Below are positions 1 to 7,029 of a stretch of DNA of 16,176 bases, piece after piece. The stretch's first letter is position 1; each line of letters starts with the position of its first letter. This DNA is from an uncultured bacterium. GTDB taxonomy: Bacteria > Actinomycetota > Coriobacteriia > Coriobacteriales > Coriobacteriaceae. Position numbers and translations under genes: made by a program. The notes under the pieces were generated by a model. That model saw only the letters and a program-made list of their open reading frames with translations. It made no database searches and was not told the DNA's origin. The DNA lies in NCBI GenBank assembly GCA_905215275.1, contig CAJMPE010000022.1, positions 1-16,176 of the forward strand. The letters run 5' to 3'.

Positions 1-2
1 AG

Positions 3-578
3 ACTTCAAAACCAAACCGGAATAGACGGAGCGCGGCTCCAGTTAACCGCCGCACGACGTCCCGGACGTGGGGCAAGCACGCGTCGGGGTTCGACGGTTC
101 GTTCAAACGCACCAAATACGGCTATCCTTCGGCAAGCGCTCGCTTGGCCATGCAGGCCGAGTCGACGCTGTGGGGACGCAAGCGCGTGGTGGGCTCTAAG
201 CTTAAGCACGACGGAACGCTGGGCTACATTAGCCGCGGTGCTGCCCGCCGCAGTGGGCTCAATCCTGCTGGCTGGCATCGTTATGTGCCGATTGCAGTTG
301 TTGTTGCGGTGATTGTGATCGCACTTGCCGCACTCGGCTACGCAGGCGGCGGGGTCGACCTGAGCGCGATGTTCAAATCTGCTGAGCTCGCGCATGCCGG
401 CACGGAGCTTGTCGAGGGCGCTCAGACACAGACGGGCGTGGCGCCTCAGCGCGGTATTGTTGCCGCTGCCGCAACGATCGCCGATGCGCAAAAGGGCGAG
501 GATACGGACAGCGAGGATAGCGAAACCGGTGCAAACGGCGTGGATTCGCAGGTCACGCCCGTGACGCAAGGCCAATAA
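3..578 (+). CDS. 3' part of a single-pass membrane protein of unknown function (5' end outside window)
   Basis: The reading frame is open from the first complete codon to the TAA at 576-578, so the gene starts before the window. A TTG at 144 and an ATG at 150 are in frame, but the upstream residues are fully open and basic, so an internal start is not needed. The visible 191 residues have three parts. The first is a basic, Arg/Lys/Ser-rich segment of about 95 residues. The second is one hydrophobic helix (about nt 288-348, starting YVPIAVVV). The third is an Ala-, Glu- and Asp-rich tail of about 75 residues. The positive-inside rule would put the basic part in the cytoplasm and the acidic tail outside. 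I recognise no family and no catalytic motif. No terminator is visible behind it; the next gene has its own promoter. Confidence 0.65.
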   Translation, partial: TSKPNRNRRSAAPVNRRTTSRTWGKHASGFDGSFKRTKYGYPSASARLAMQAESTLWGRKRVVGSKLKHDGTLGYISRGAARRSGLNPAGWHRYVPIAVVVAVIVIALAALGYAGGGVDLSAMFKSAELAHAGTELVEGAQTQTGVAPQRGIVAAAATIADAQKGEDTDSEDSETGANGVDSQVTPVTQGQ

Positions 579-663
579 GTCACAGAACCATCACACTAAG
601 TCGCTGTTTGGGGCCAATGAGTGAGCAAAAAAGCAGCAATGTTGTTTCATATGGAACTCATTA

Positions 664-691
664 GTCACAATTTGTAAAAAAGGGCTATACT
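664..691 (+). promoter_or_regulatory. Promoter of the surface-protein gene
   Basis: GTCACA (664-669) and TATACT (686-691) are separated by 16 nt, matching sigma-70-type -35 (4 of 6) and -10 (5 of 6) boxes. This predicts a leader of about 40 nt ending in the ribosome site GAGGAG at 725-730. A 7-bp inverted repeat, AATGAGT (616-622) with ACTCATT (656-662), flanks the upstream edge and could be a regulator site, but may be chance. Confidence 0.55.
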
Positions 692-738
692 ACTAGGCAC
701 TTAAAGGTCCACAAGCTGCAAGTTGAGGAGTACCTAAC

Positions 739-1302
739 ATGAAGAAGAGATTCATGGCAGCACTGAGCGTTCTCGCTCTTGCCCTGGCTCTGCCCGTGGC
801 TGCTTTCGCCGCCCCGAGCCCTGCCAACACCACCGCCACCGGCGCCAACAACGTGACCGCCAGCGTTAACAACGCTAACGTCAAGGTTGCTTCCACCACC
901 AAGAACGCCGAGGGCACCCCTGCCAACGCCAACGTGGTCGCTTCCTTTGAGATCACCGAGACCGTCGAGGGTACCGTTTCTGAGTCCAACCCGCTGACCG
1001 TCACCTTCACCCTTGGCAAGGCTTACGCCAACGCCAAGGTTACCGTCTATGTCCAGCACAACGACGGTAGCAAGGAGACCCTGAACCTCACTGCCGACAA
1101 CAACGGCAATGTTACCTTTAAGGTTACCAAGCTCTCCATCTACACCATTGTGGCCGAGAAGACCGCTGCTGGCGCTGCTACCACCGACAACGGTGCTAAG
1201 TCCCCGGCTACCGGCGTGAACACCACCGCTGTTGCCGCTGTGGCTGCTGTTGCCGCTGCTGGCGCTGCCTGCGCTTTTGTTGCTCTTCGCAAGAACAACT
1301 AG
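739..1302 (+). CDS. Secreted, sortase-anchored surface protein (SPATG sorting signal)
   Basis: The 187-aa product has the layout of a small cell-wall-anchored protein. It has a signal peptide (MKKR, then a hydrophobic run, with an AFA-A cleavage site near residue 24) and a Thr/Asn/Ala-rich segment to about residue 55. A beta-rich domain follows (about 65-142), with the pattern of a valine-rich strand, DDG-like turn and 'SIYTIV' that recurs near the C-termini of Gram-positive surface proteins. The sorting signal is SPATG at 155-159, then an Ala/Val helix and the tail RKNN. The start is fixed by GAGGAG 8 nt upstream. Codons are strongly biased (AAC, AAG, ACC, GGC, GCT), suggesting high expression. 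The sortase next door (1389-2207) is the obvious anchoring enzyme. The function of the exposed domain is unknown; it may be an adhesin or a wall structural protein. Confidence 0.85.
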   Translation: MKKRFMAALSVLALALALPVAAFAAPSPANTTATGANNVTASVNNANVKVASTTKNAEGTPANANVVASFEITETVEGTVSESNPLTVTFTLGKAYANAKVTVYVQHNDGSKETLNLTADNNGNVTFKVTKLSIYTIVAEKTAAGAATTDNGAKSPATGVNTTAVAAVAAVAAAGAACAFVALRKNN

Positions 1303-1332
1303 CACACATACGGTTTCAACCGTAAGATTTGA

Positions 1333-1361
1333 GGACCCGTACTTGTGCGGGTCCTTTTTTT
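1333..1361 (+). terminator. Rho-independent terminator between surface protein and sortase
   Basis: GGACCCG (1333-1339) pairs perfectly with CGGGTCC (1348-1354) around an 8-nt loop and is followed by seven T (1355-1361). A small ACGGTT-TC-AACCGT inverted repeat (1310-1323) precedes it. It ends only 27 nt before the sortase start, with no clear promoter in between, so downstream genes probably depend on read-through. Confidence 0.85.
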
Positions 1362-1388
1362 GGCCGATTTACAGGGTAAGGGAACACC

Positions 1389-2207
1389 ATGGCACAGCAG
1401 CCGCAGGGCAAGCATATGGAAGTTAAGCATATGGGCGACTCGGACAAAAAGCGTCGCGCCACGATACTCAAGGGCGTTTTCGTAGTGTTGTTGCTGGTCG
1501 CAGTCGGCTGCGGCGGCTACGTGCTCTATATGAATCATCTAGAGCAGCAGCGCGCCGAGGAGATGAGTGCAACAGGCAAGCCCGCCACGAAGGTCGAATC
1601 AAAGGGCAAGGAGCTGCCGGACAACCCCATCGACTTTGCACCGCTCATTCAAGAGAATGCCGATATCTATGCGTGGCTCTACATTCCGGGTGCGGATATC
1701 AACACGCCCTTGCTGCAGAGCACGACGGACGACCTGTTTTATCTGGACCACGACAAGGACGGCAAGTACGACCCGTATGGCACAGCATTTAGCCAGATGG
1801 CAAACGCGCGCGACTTTAGCGATCCCGTCACGGTGATCTACGGCCATGTGAACGGCGGTGTGTTCCACAACTTGCATAACTTTGAGGACGCGGACTTCTT
1901 TAACGAGAACACCGAGTTCTATATCTACACGCCGGGCCATATTCTGAAGTACAAGATTGTCTCGGCCTATCAATATGACGATCGCCACATTCTCAACTCG
2001 TTTAACTTTGCCGACCCTGCCGTGCGCCAGGACTACTTTAATTCGGTCTGTAATCCGGACGCATTGCTCAAAAATGTACGTGACGGCGTGACACTTGATG
2101 CAGATAGTAAGATTGTACAGTTGAGCACCTGCATGCTCGATAGCTCGCAGGGCAACTCGCGCTATATTGTGAGCGGTGTGTTAACAAGCGACCAGGAGAC
2201 AAAATAG
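1389..2207 (+). CDS. srtB: Class B sortase (membrane-anchored transpeptidase)
   Basis: The 272-aa protein attaches surface proteins to peptidoglycan by cleaving at their sorting signal. It has a short basic N-terminus, one membrane anchor (about residues 27-48), and a sortase fold starting near residue 85 with the class B signature 'NADIYAWLYIPGADINTPLLQ' region. Catalytic residues are visible: His153 (in YGHVNGG), Cys248 (in LSTC) and Arg258 (in NSRYIV). The residues between the His and Cys strands match the longer class B form rather than class A. The start at 1389 has AAGGGA 5 nt upstream; in-frame ATGs at 1416 and 1431 are alternatives. The stop is 2 nt before the LCP gene, so the two are co-transcribed. 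The SPATG protein just upstream is the likely substrate; C. difficile SrtB, also class B, is known to use (S/P)PxTG signals. Confidence 0.9.
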   Translation: MAQQPQGKHMEVKHMGDSDKKRRATILKGVFVVLLLVAVGCGGYVLYMNHLEQQRAEEMSATGKPATKVESKGKELPDNPIDFAPLIQENADIYAWLYIPGADINTPLLQSTTDDLFYLDHDKDGKYDPYGTAFSQMANARDFSDPVTVIYGHVNGGVFHNLHNFEDADFFNENTEFYIYTPGHILKYKIVSAYQYDDRHILNSFNFADPAVRQDYFNSVCNPDALLKNVRDGVTLDADSKIVQLSTCMLDSSQGNSRYIVSGVLTSDQETK

Positions 2208-2209
2208 TC

Positions 2210-3487
2210 ATGAACCCCCGTGGCAAGCACTTTATCGATGCGGTGGATCCCGACGAAAATCAAGTAAACAATCCCGAGCAGCAGGTTCGGGATGCGGCGG
2301 AGCCTGTCGAGCCTCAATGGGAGACCAAAGGCACTCCGACACCTCAATCTGACGAAAAATCCCAGGGCAAGGCCGAGGCTCCGTCCGACGCATCGGCAAA
2401 GACCGATGAAGCTGCGGCGCAGCCTGTTGATGAGGTAGAGTGGCCTTCGCTTGATGAGGCGGGACCTCAGCGTCGTCGACGCTCCAAAGAGTCGATTAAG
2501 CGCATCAAGCGCCGCCGCCGTATCCGCACGCTGCTGATCGTGCTGCTCGTGATTGGTGCGGTTGCTGCTGCCGGCTGGGGCTTTGTGAATCACAGCGTGA
2601 ACCAAGGCAAAAAGAAGATTGAGGAAAAGACCGAAAAGGTCATTAAGGCCAAGGGCGACACCATTACCTATAACGGCAAGAAGTATGCGCTCAACAAGCA
2701 TATGGCCACGGTGGCGTTTATCGGCTTTGATGGCCGCAACAACGATGACGGCACCCAGAAGGGCCAGTCCGATACCGTGATGGTCGTAGCGCTTAATACC
2801 GACACGGGCGAGGCCCGCGGCATTATCATCCCGCGCGACAGCATGGTTGCCGTAGATACGTATTCCAATGGTTCGTTTGCCGGTCAGGTGACCGAGCAGC
2901 TGTGCTTGCAGTTTGCCTATGGCACCGATGGCGACAACTCATCGGCGCTGACGGCCGCCGCTGCCTCGCGTGTGCTCGATAACATTCCGGTCGACTATTA
3001 CTACACGCTCAATATCGAGGGCGTGGCTCCCATTAATGACTCCATCGGCGGTGTGACGCTGGTGCCTACGCAGACCGTGCCGGGCACGTCGGTTGTCGAG
3101 GGCCAGGAGACCACGCTGTTTGGTACAACGGCGGAAAAGTACGTGCAGTGGCGCGACACGACGAATCTGACGTCTTCGCTGGATCGCACAGCGCGCCAGG
3201 TGAGCTACGTGCAGGCGTTTGCGTCGAAGGTACTCAGCAGTGCCAAGAGCAACCCCGCCATGCTCATCAGCCTGTATCAGGCCATGGGCGACTATACGTG
3301 GACCAATTTGGGTCTCGATGAGTTCAGCTATCTAGCGACTACGATGCTCGAGCACGGCCTGACTTCGTTTGATGTCGTGACGCTGCAGGGCACCATGCAG
3401 CAGGGCGACACCTTCGCCGAGTTCTATCTGGACCAGGACAACGTAAAGCAAACGGTCGTCGACACCTTCTATCATCCAGTCGACTAG
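2210..3487 (+). CDS. LytR-CpsA-Psr (LCP) family cell-wall polymer ligase
   Basis: LCP proteins transfer lipid-linked anionic glycopolymers onto peptidoglycan on the outer face of the membrane. This 425-aa member has a long acidic cytoplasmic head (1-85), an Arg/Lys cluster (88-106), one membrane helix (about 107-127) and an LCP domain from about residue 167. Recognisable motifs are 'GQSDTVMVVALN' (185-196), 'IIIPRDSM' (205-212), 'PVDYYYTLNIEG' and 'SIGGVTLVP'. In many family members the first motif reads GRSDT; here Gln replaces the Arg, which in characterised relatives contacts the pyrophosphate of the substrate. The start at 2210 has AGGAG at 2194-2198, overlapping the end of the sortase gene. 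Pairing with a sortase suggests a small wall-assembly operon. The polymer it handles cannot be told from sequence. Confidence 0.88.
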   Translation: MNPRGKHFIDAVDPDENQVNNPEQQVRDAAEPVEPQWETKGTPTPQSDEKSQGKAEAPSDASAKTDEAAAQPVDEVEWPSLDEAGPQRRRRSKESIKRIKRRRRIRTLLIVLLVIGAVAAAGWGFVNHSVNQGKKKIEEKTEKVIKAKGDTITYNGKKYALNKHMATVAFIGFDGRNNDDGTQKGQSDTVMVVALNTDTGEARGIIIPRDSMVAVDTYSNGSFAGQVTEQLCLQFAYGTDGDNSSALTAAAASRVLDNIPVDYYYTLNIEGVAPINDSIGGVTLVPTQTVPGTSVVEGQETTLFGTTAEKYVQWRDTTNLTSSLDRTARQVSYVQAFASKVLSSAKSNPAMLISLYQAMGDYTWTNLGLDEFSYLATTMLEHGLTSFDVVTLQGTMQQGDTFAEFYLDQDNVKQTVVDTFYHPVD

Positions 3488-3490
3488 ATT

Positions 3491-3518
3491 GTTCCGCCGT
3501 TCGTTAGAACGGCGGAAC
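3491..3518. terminator. Hairpin between convergent genes
   Basis: GTTCCGCCGTTC (3491-3502) pairs perfectly over 12 bp with GAACGGCGGAAC (3507-3518) around the loop GTTA. It lies 3 nt behind the LCP stop and 3 nt before the stop of the opposing nitroreductase gene, so it probably ends both transcripts. Neither side has a real T-run, so termination may be incomplete or assisted. Confidence 0.65.
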
Positions 3519-3521
3519 TAA

Positions 3522-4043
3522 TTACCCGACGTACACCACGTTGTTGCGGCGCGGCTTTGCCTCGGGGAGTGCGTCCTCGGCGTAGCCCAGAATGCAGTTG
3601 CCCACACCGCGCAGACTTCCGTCGGCGGGCAGACCCCACTTGGCCAGCAGCTCCAGTCCCTCGGGTGAGTCAAAGACCTCGTGCGCACGGTGGATCCAAC
3701 ACGAATCGACGCCCAGCGCATAGGCTGCGTTGAGCAGGTTGCCCATGGCGAGCGAGCCGTCTTCCAGGTGCGTGGGCACGCTGCGGTCGACCAACACCAC
3801 CACAACGGTCTTGGCGCCGTAGAAGGGATCTCCCTCGCTGCCCATAACTTGGGCGTTGAGCTGCGAGAGGCGCTCGACGGTTGCGGGGTCGGTGACGGCG
3901 ACGAACGTGACCGGCTGGCGTCCCATGCCGCTCGGCGCGTACTGGCCGGCTTCGATAATGCGTGCGAGCTTCTCGGCCTCGACAGGGCGATTGCTGTATT
4001 TGCGGCAGCTGCGGCGGTGGATGAGCGCTTCGATGGTCTCCAT
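3522..4043 (-). CDS. Nitroreductase-family FMN oxidoreductase
   Basis: The 173-aa protein belongs to the FMN-dependent nitroreductase family, which uses NAD(P)H to reduce nitroaromatics, quinones or flavins in the cytoplasm. Visible signs are the N-terminal phosphate-binding basic cluster 'IHRRSCRKYSNRPV', the 'APSGMGRQP' loop after helix 2, the central 'GNLLNAAYALGVDSCWIHR' helix, and the C-terminal 'GVGNCILGYAE' strand. The start at 4043 is chosen because AGGAGGA lies just upstream. A longer in-frame extension to 4136 would have no such site and an unrelated sequence. The natural substrate cannot be deduced. The gene is monocistronic, facing the LCP operon, with a 290-nt gap to the next gene upstream. 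Confidence 0.88.
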   Translation of the reverse strand: METIEALIHRRSCRKYSNRPVEAEKLARIIEAGQYAPSGMGRQPVTFVAVTDPATVERLSQLNAQVMGSEGDPFYGAKTVVVVLVDRSVPTHLEDGSLAMGNLLNAAYALGVDSCWIHRAHEVFDSPEGLELLAKWGLPADGSLRGVGNCILGYAEDALPEAKPRRNNVVYVG

Positions 4044-4151
4044 GGGTCCTCCTGACGTTGGTTTCGATGCCTCGTTCTTACCCGCCGAACCAAAACCGTA
4101 ATCGCGCAGTCGGCCCCAAACAATGCAAGCTACCAAGTGGAAAAGTTGGTT

Positions 4152-4180
4152 TGCATAAAACTTCAGTCAGAATGTGACAA
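4152..4180 (-). promoter_or_regulatory. Possible promoter of the nitroreductase gene
   Basis: On the minus strand TTGTCA (4175-4180) and TATGCA (4152-4157) are 17 nt apart. The -35 box is good and the -10 box weak (3 of 6). The leader would be about 100 nt. Confidence 0.3.
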
Positions 4181-4334
4181 ACCGGTGGGATGGTTAAACG
4201 TTTTATCCCGTCTACCCTGCGGTTTTTTACCACTTGCCTAAATGATGCGCGCATAAGCTCTGATAAAGGTTTTACTAAAGGAGCACCAACGTTTATCAAC
4301 GCGCCATGGTGGCGCCGGGCCAGGAGGTAACATC
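4181..4334. other. Intergenic region upstream of the 96-aa gene, with several inverted repeats
   Basis: No gene is seen here and no convincing plus-strand promoter could be fixed. The region holds the palindrome AAACGTTT between GGGAT and ATCCC arms (about 4187-4209). It also holds TGATAAA (4261-4267) with TTTATCA (4292-4298), and a tight hairpin GCGCCA-TGG-TGGCGC (4301-4315). The last ends 6 nt before the ribosome site AGGAGGT (4322-4328), so it could affect translation of the downstream gene. Confidence 0.35.
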
Positions 4335-4625
4335 ATGTTCCAGGCTGGAGATGTCGTCGAGACCGACTTCGAAGGATTTCTGAAGCTGCTGCGTTCCAAG
4401 ACGCGCGCTTTCGTGTCGATTAACGATCACGAGTACTACATCACGCACACCGATGGCTATTGGCGTGTTCAGGATTGCGAGGCCCTCAACGATAAGGGCC
4501 ACTTTACTGACTGCTCCGAGCTGGTCAACACGGTCTGCGAGGTCGTCGAACTGCCGTGGATCTGCGGCAAGAGCCTGCACGACAGCTTCTCGGGTGCCAC
4601 GGTCTACGAGGCCGTCGCTGCTTAA
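4335..4625 (+). CDS. Conserved-looking small cytoplasmic protein of unknown function
   Basis: I do not recognise the 96-aa product. It is supported as a gene by a perfect ribosome site (AGGAGGT, 6 nt before the ATG), biased codon use like its neighbours, and a strong terminator 27 nt after the stop. The protein has no signal peptide or membrane helix. It is acidic, with a mixed pattern: 'FEGFLKLLRSKTRAFVSIND' resembles a helix and strand, followed by 'EYYITHTDGYWRVQDCE'. Four cysteines (48, 60, 68, 77) sit in the second half, but their spacing is not that of a standard zinc finger. It is a single-gene unit between nitroreductase (divergent) and the MarR/ABC operon. A domain of unknown function specific to Coriobacteriia is plausible. 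Confidence 0.75.
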   Translation: MFQAGDVVETDFEGFLKLLRSKTRAFVSINDHEYYITHTDGYWRVQDCEALNDKGHFTDCSELVNTVCEVVELPWICGKSLHDSFSGATVYEAVAA

Positions 4626-4651
4626 CAGTCAACACTTGATATTCTCTCGCA

Positions 4652-4686
4652 ACCGCCGGCGCCGCCCCCGCGCCGGCGGTCTTTTT
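4652..4686 (+). terminator. Rho-independent terminator of the 96-aa gene
   Basis: ACCGCCGGCGC (4652-4662) pairs perfectly over 11 bp with GCGCCGGCGGT (4670-4680) around CGCCCCC, followed by CTTTTT (4681-4686). It isolates the following MarR/ABC operon. Confidence 0.9.
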
Positions 4687-4728
4687 GTCGATATGCTTAT
4701 GTAGAGCCGACCATAAACAACAATCTTG

Positions 4729-4790
4729 TTGACGATAGTCAAAACTCGGACTAATGTAGAGATATTAATTGGTCAAAACTCGGACTATCG
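4729..4790 (+). promoter_or_regulatory. Promoter of the MarR/ABC operon with two operator copies
   Basis: TTGACG (4729-4734) and TAATGT (4752-4757) lie 17 nt apart and give a plausible promoter. The 16-bp sequence GTCAAAACTCGGACTA occurs twice as an exact direct repeat, at 4738-4753 (between and into the promoter boxes) and 4772-4787 (just downstream of the expected start site). The copies are 34 bp apart, about three helical turns. Each copy is itself dyadic, TAGTC-N8-GACTA at 4736-4753 and TGGTC-N8-GACTA at 4770-4787. The outermost arms CGATAGTC (4733-4740) and GACTATCG (4783-4790) are also complementary. This layout is typical of autorepression by the adjacent MarR protein. Confidence 0.7.
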
Positions 4791-4803
4791 AATGGTGGGA
4801 GAG

Positions 4804-5304
4804 ATGAATAGTGCAGTTAGCCCGGTCGATTTCGACCGGATGCTCAACGGGCTTGATCGTATCTATTCGGAGTTCGCGCGCACTTGCGGTCTTTCGGACT
4901 GCGCCTACTGGATGCTCGTCGACACGAGTGCAGCGGGCGGAAGCGTTGCCGTGAGTCGGCTGACGAGTGAATGGTTCTACAGCAAACAGACCATCAATTC
5001 GGCGATTAAGACGCTTAGGGCGCGAGGGCTTGCGACGTTGGAGTTTGCCGAGGGCAGTCGTAAGAACAAGGTTGTGCGACTGACCGAAGAAGGCGTGCAG
5101 TTTGCCAAGCGCTACGCGTTGCCGGCGCAAAAAGCCGAGCAACAGGCATTCGAGGCGCTCGAGCCGTGGGAACAGCGCGAGATCATGCGCTTGGTCGGTA
5201 AGTTCTCCTACGTTCTGAACGAAGAGTGCGAGGCATTTAAACGGCAAGTGGCCGCCGAGAACGAGGCTGACGATAAGGGCGAGGGGGACACATGCGACTC
5301 TTAA
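4804..5304 (+). CDS. MarR-family transcriptional regulator of the ABC exporter operon
   Basis: The 166-aa protein is a winged-helix regulator of the MarR family. Helices for dimerisation occupy about residues 8-35. The DNA-binding part follows, with 'SVAVSRLTSEW' and the recognition helix 'SKQTINSAIKTLRARGLA', then the wing 'FAEGSRKNKVVRLTEEG'. A C-terminal helical part and an acidic tail complete it. The start at 4804 is preferred, with GGGAG just upstream; 4792 (MVGEM) is an alternative. A TTG-started extension to 4726 would translate through the promoter and both operators and is rejected. The stop overlaps the first ABC gene by 13 nt. Regulator first, exporter behind and operators in the promoter suggest repression relieved by an exported compound; the ligand is unknown. 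Confidence 0.88.
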   Translation: MNSAVSPVDFDRMLNGLDRIYSEFARTCGLSDCAYWMLVDTSAAGGSVAVSRLTSEWFYSKQTINSAIKTLRARGLATLEFAEGSRKNKVVRLTEEGVQFAKRYALPAQKAEQQAFEALEPWEQREIMRLVGKFSYVLNEECEAFKRQVAAENEADDKGEGDTCDS

Positions 5305-7028
5305 TGAGGTTTATGAGGCCGTACCGCGGTCTGATTGCGGTGACGCTGTTTGCGGTGCTGATAGATAACGTCGGTACGCTGTTGGTTCCCACGATGCTGG
5401 CGAATATGGTCAACACCGGTATTACCACGGGCGATGTCGACTATATTTTACGCAACGGCCTGTACATGCTTATCGCGACCGGCATGGCCAGCGGCGGCAC
5501 GGTGCTGGGCTGCTATCTTTCGGCGCGCCTGGCCGCCAACGTGGCCTGCGATATCCGCAATGCCGTGTACGACAAGTCGCTCGAGCTGTCCGCCAGCGAC
5601 TTTGAGCGCTTTGGCACGGGTTCGATGATCACACGCTCGCTCAACGACATCAACGTGATTCAGCAAGCTGTCCTTCAGACGATTCAGTTGGTGCTGCCGG
5701 TGCCGTTCTTGGCCGTGGCAGGCATCATTTTTGCTTGGTTCATCGATCCCGCCATGGGCACGCTGCTGGGCGTGGTGGTTGCGATCGTGCTGGTGGCGGC
5801 GGTCTTTACGGTGGCTAACGCCGCGCCGATCTTTATGCGCCTGCAGAGCTTTATCGACCGCATGAACGTGGTGCTGCGCGAGAACATCGTGGGCGTGCGC
5901 GTCATCCGCGCATTTAACAAGGAGCGCCACGAGGAGCGGCGCCTGGACGAGGTGTTTAGCGATTACGCGGCCAACGCCATCAAGGTCAACCACCTGTTTG
6001 TGGGTCTCGACAGCTCCAGCTTCTTTTTGATGAACATCGCCGAGGTGGCGGTGCTGTGGGTGGGCGGCAACCGCGTGGGCGTCCACGCCATGCAAATCGG
6101 CAGCATCTCGGCCGTGCTGGAGTACGCGATCTTGATCCTGTTCTTTGTGATGATGGCGCAGATGGTGATTCTGACGCTTCCGCGCGCCGCGGCGTGCCTC
6201 AACCGCGCGCAACAGGTGCTCGAAATCGAGCCGAGCATCGTGGACGGCAAGACTACGCTGGGCGACGGGGCGCCTGAGTCCGCAGATGGGGCCGACGCGG
6301 TGGCCGTGTTCGACCATATGTCGTTCCGTTTTGACGATGCCGACGAGGATACTCTGTGCGACCTGAGCTTTGCCTGTCGCCGTGGCCAGACCACGGCGAT
6401 TGTAGGCTCGACGGGTTCGGGCAAGTCGACGGTGGCCAAGCTCTTGTTGCGTTTCCATGATGCCACGAAGGGCGCCATTCGCCTGAACGGCGTCGATCTA
6501 CGCGACCTTTCGCAAGGTGAGATTCGCGGGCGTATCGCTTACGTGCCGCAGAAGGCGTGGCTGTTCTCGGGCACCGTTGCAAGCAACCTGCGCTTTGGCA
6601 ACGAAGGCGCGACCGAGGCTGACATGCTCCATGCGCTGGAGGTTGCCCAGAGCACCTTTGTGCTCGATCAGCCCCAGGGGCTCGATACTCCGGTGGCCCA
6701 GGGCGGCACGAACTTTTCGGGCGGTCAGCGCCAGCGCCTGGCGATCGCTCGCGCACTCATGAAGCGCGCCGATCTATATATCTTCGACGACAGTTTTTCG
6801 GCCCTGGACTTTAAGACCGATGCCGCCCTGCGCCATGCGCTGCAGGACGAGACGCGCGATGCCGCGGTGCTCATCATCGCGCAGCGTATCTCGACCATTC
6901 TGCATGCCGACCAGATCGTGGTGCTCAAGGATGGCGAGGTCGTGGGCCTAGGCACGCACGACGAGCTCATGGAAACCTGCGAGGTGTACCGTGCTATTGC
7001 GGAATCGCAGATGAAGGGAGGTGAGTAG
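5292..7028 (+). CDS. ABC exporter half-transporter with degenerate ATP site (subunit 1 of heterodimer)
   Basis: This 578-aa type I (B-family) ABC exporter subunit has a six-helix membrane domain (about 1-305) and an ATPase domain (about 335-578). Motifs are Walker A GSTGSGKST (372-380), Q-loop Gln420, signature FSGGQ (475-479) and Walker B LYIFD (495-499). The residue after Walker B is Asp500 where the catalytic Glu is usual, and the switch histidine is replaced by Gln531. Both changes are known from the degenerate-site subunit of heterodimeric exporters such as TM287/288. The start has GAGGGGG upstream and overlaps the marR stop by 13 nt. The partner follows 1 nt later. The likely role is drug, lipid or peptide efflux across the cytoplasmic membrane; the substrate cannot be deduced. 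Confidence 0.93.
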   Translation: MRLLMRFMRPYRGLIAVTLFAVLIDNVGTLLVPTMLANMVNTGITTGDVDYILRNGLYMLIATGMASGGTVLGCYLSARLAANVACDIRNAVYDKSLELSASDFERFGTGSMITRSLNDINVIQQAVLQTIQLVLPVPFLAVAGIIFAWFIDPAMGTLLGVVVAIVLVAAVFTVANAAPIFMRLQSFIDRMNVVLRENIVGVRVIRAFNKERHEERRLDEVFSDYAANAIKVNHLFVGLDSSSFFLMNIAEVAVLWVGGNRVGVHAMQIGSISAVLEYAILILFFVMMAQMVILTLPRAAACLNRAQQVLEIEPSIVDGKTTLGDGAPESADGADAVAVFDHMSFRFDDADEDTLCDLSFACRRGQTTAIVGSTGSGKSTVAKLLLRFHDATKGAIRLNGVDLRDLSQGEIRGRIAYVPQKAWLFSGTVASNLRFGNEGATEADMLHALEVAQSTFVLDQPQGLDTPVAQGGTNFSGGQRQRLAIARALMKRADLYIFDDSFSALDFKTDAALRHALQDETRDAAVLIIAQRISTILHADQIVVLKDGEVVGLGTHDELMETCEVYRAIAESQMKGGE

Positions 7029-7029
7029 C

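Noticed and set aside
605..615. TGTTTGGGGCC also found in reverse at 4112-4122
   Set aside because: An 11-base match between two intergenic regions is expected a few dozen times by chance in a window of this size, and no extension of similarity is seen.
4044..4136. Longer start for the nitroreductase
   Set aside because: The extension is unrelated to the family, and AGGAGGA sits exactly before the internal ATG.
4726..4803. N-terminal extension of the MarR protein from a TTG codon
   Set aside because: It would translate the promoter and both operator copies, and lacks a ribosome site.
5448..6458. 336-codon open frame on the minus strand
   Set aside because: It is the mirror of the first ABC gene and shows only low-complexity His/Arg/Ala sequence.
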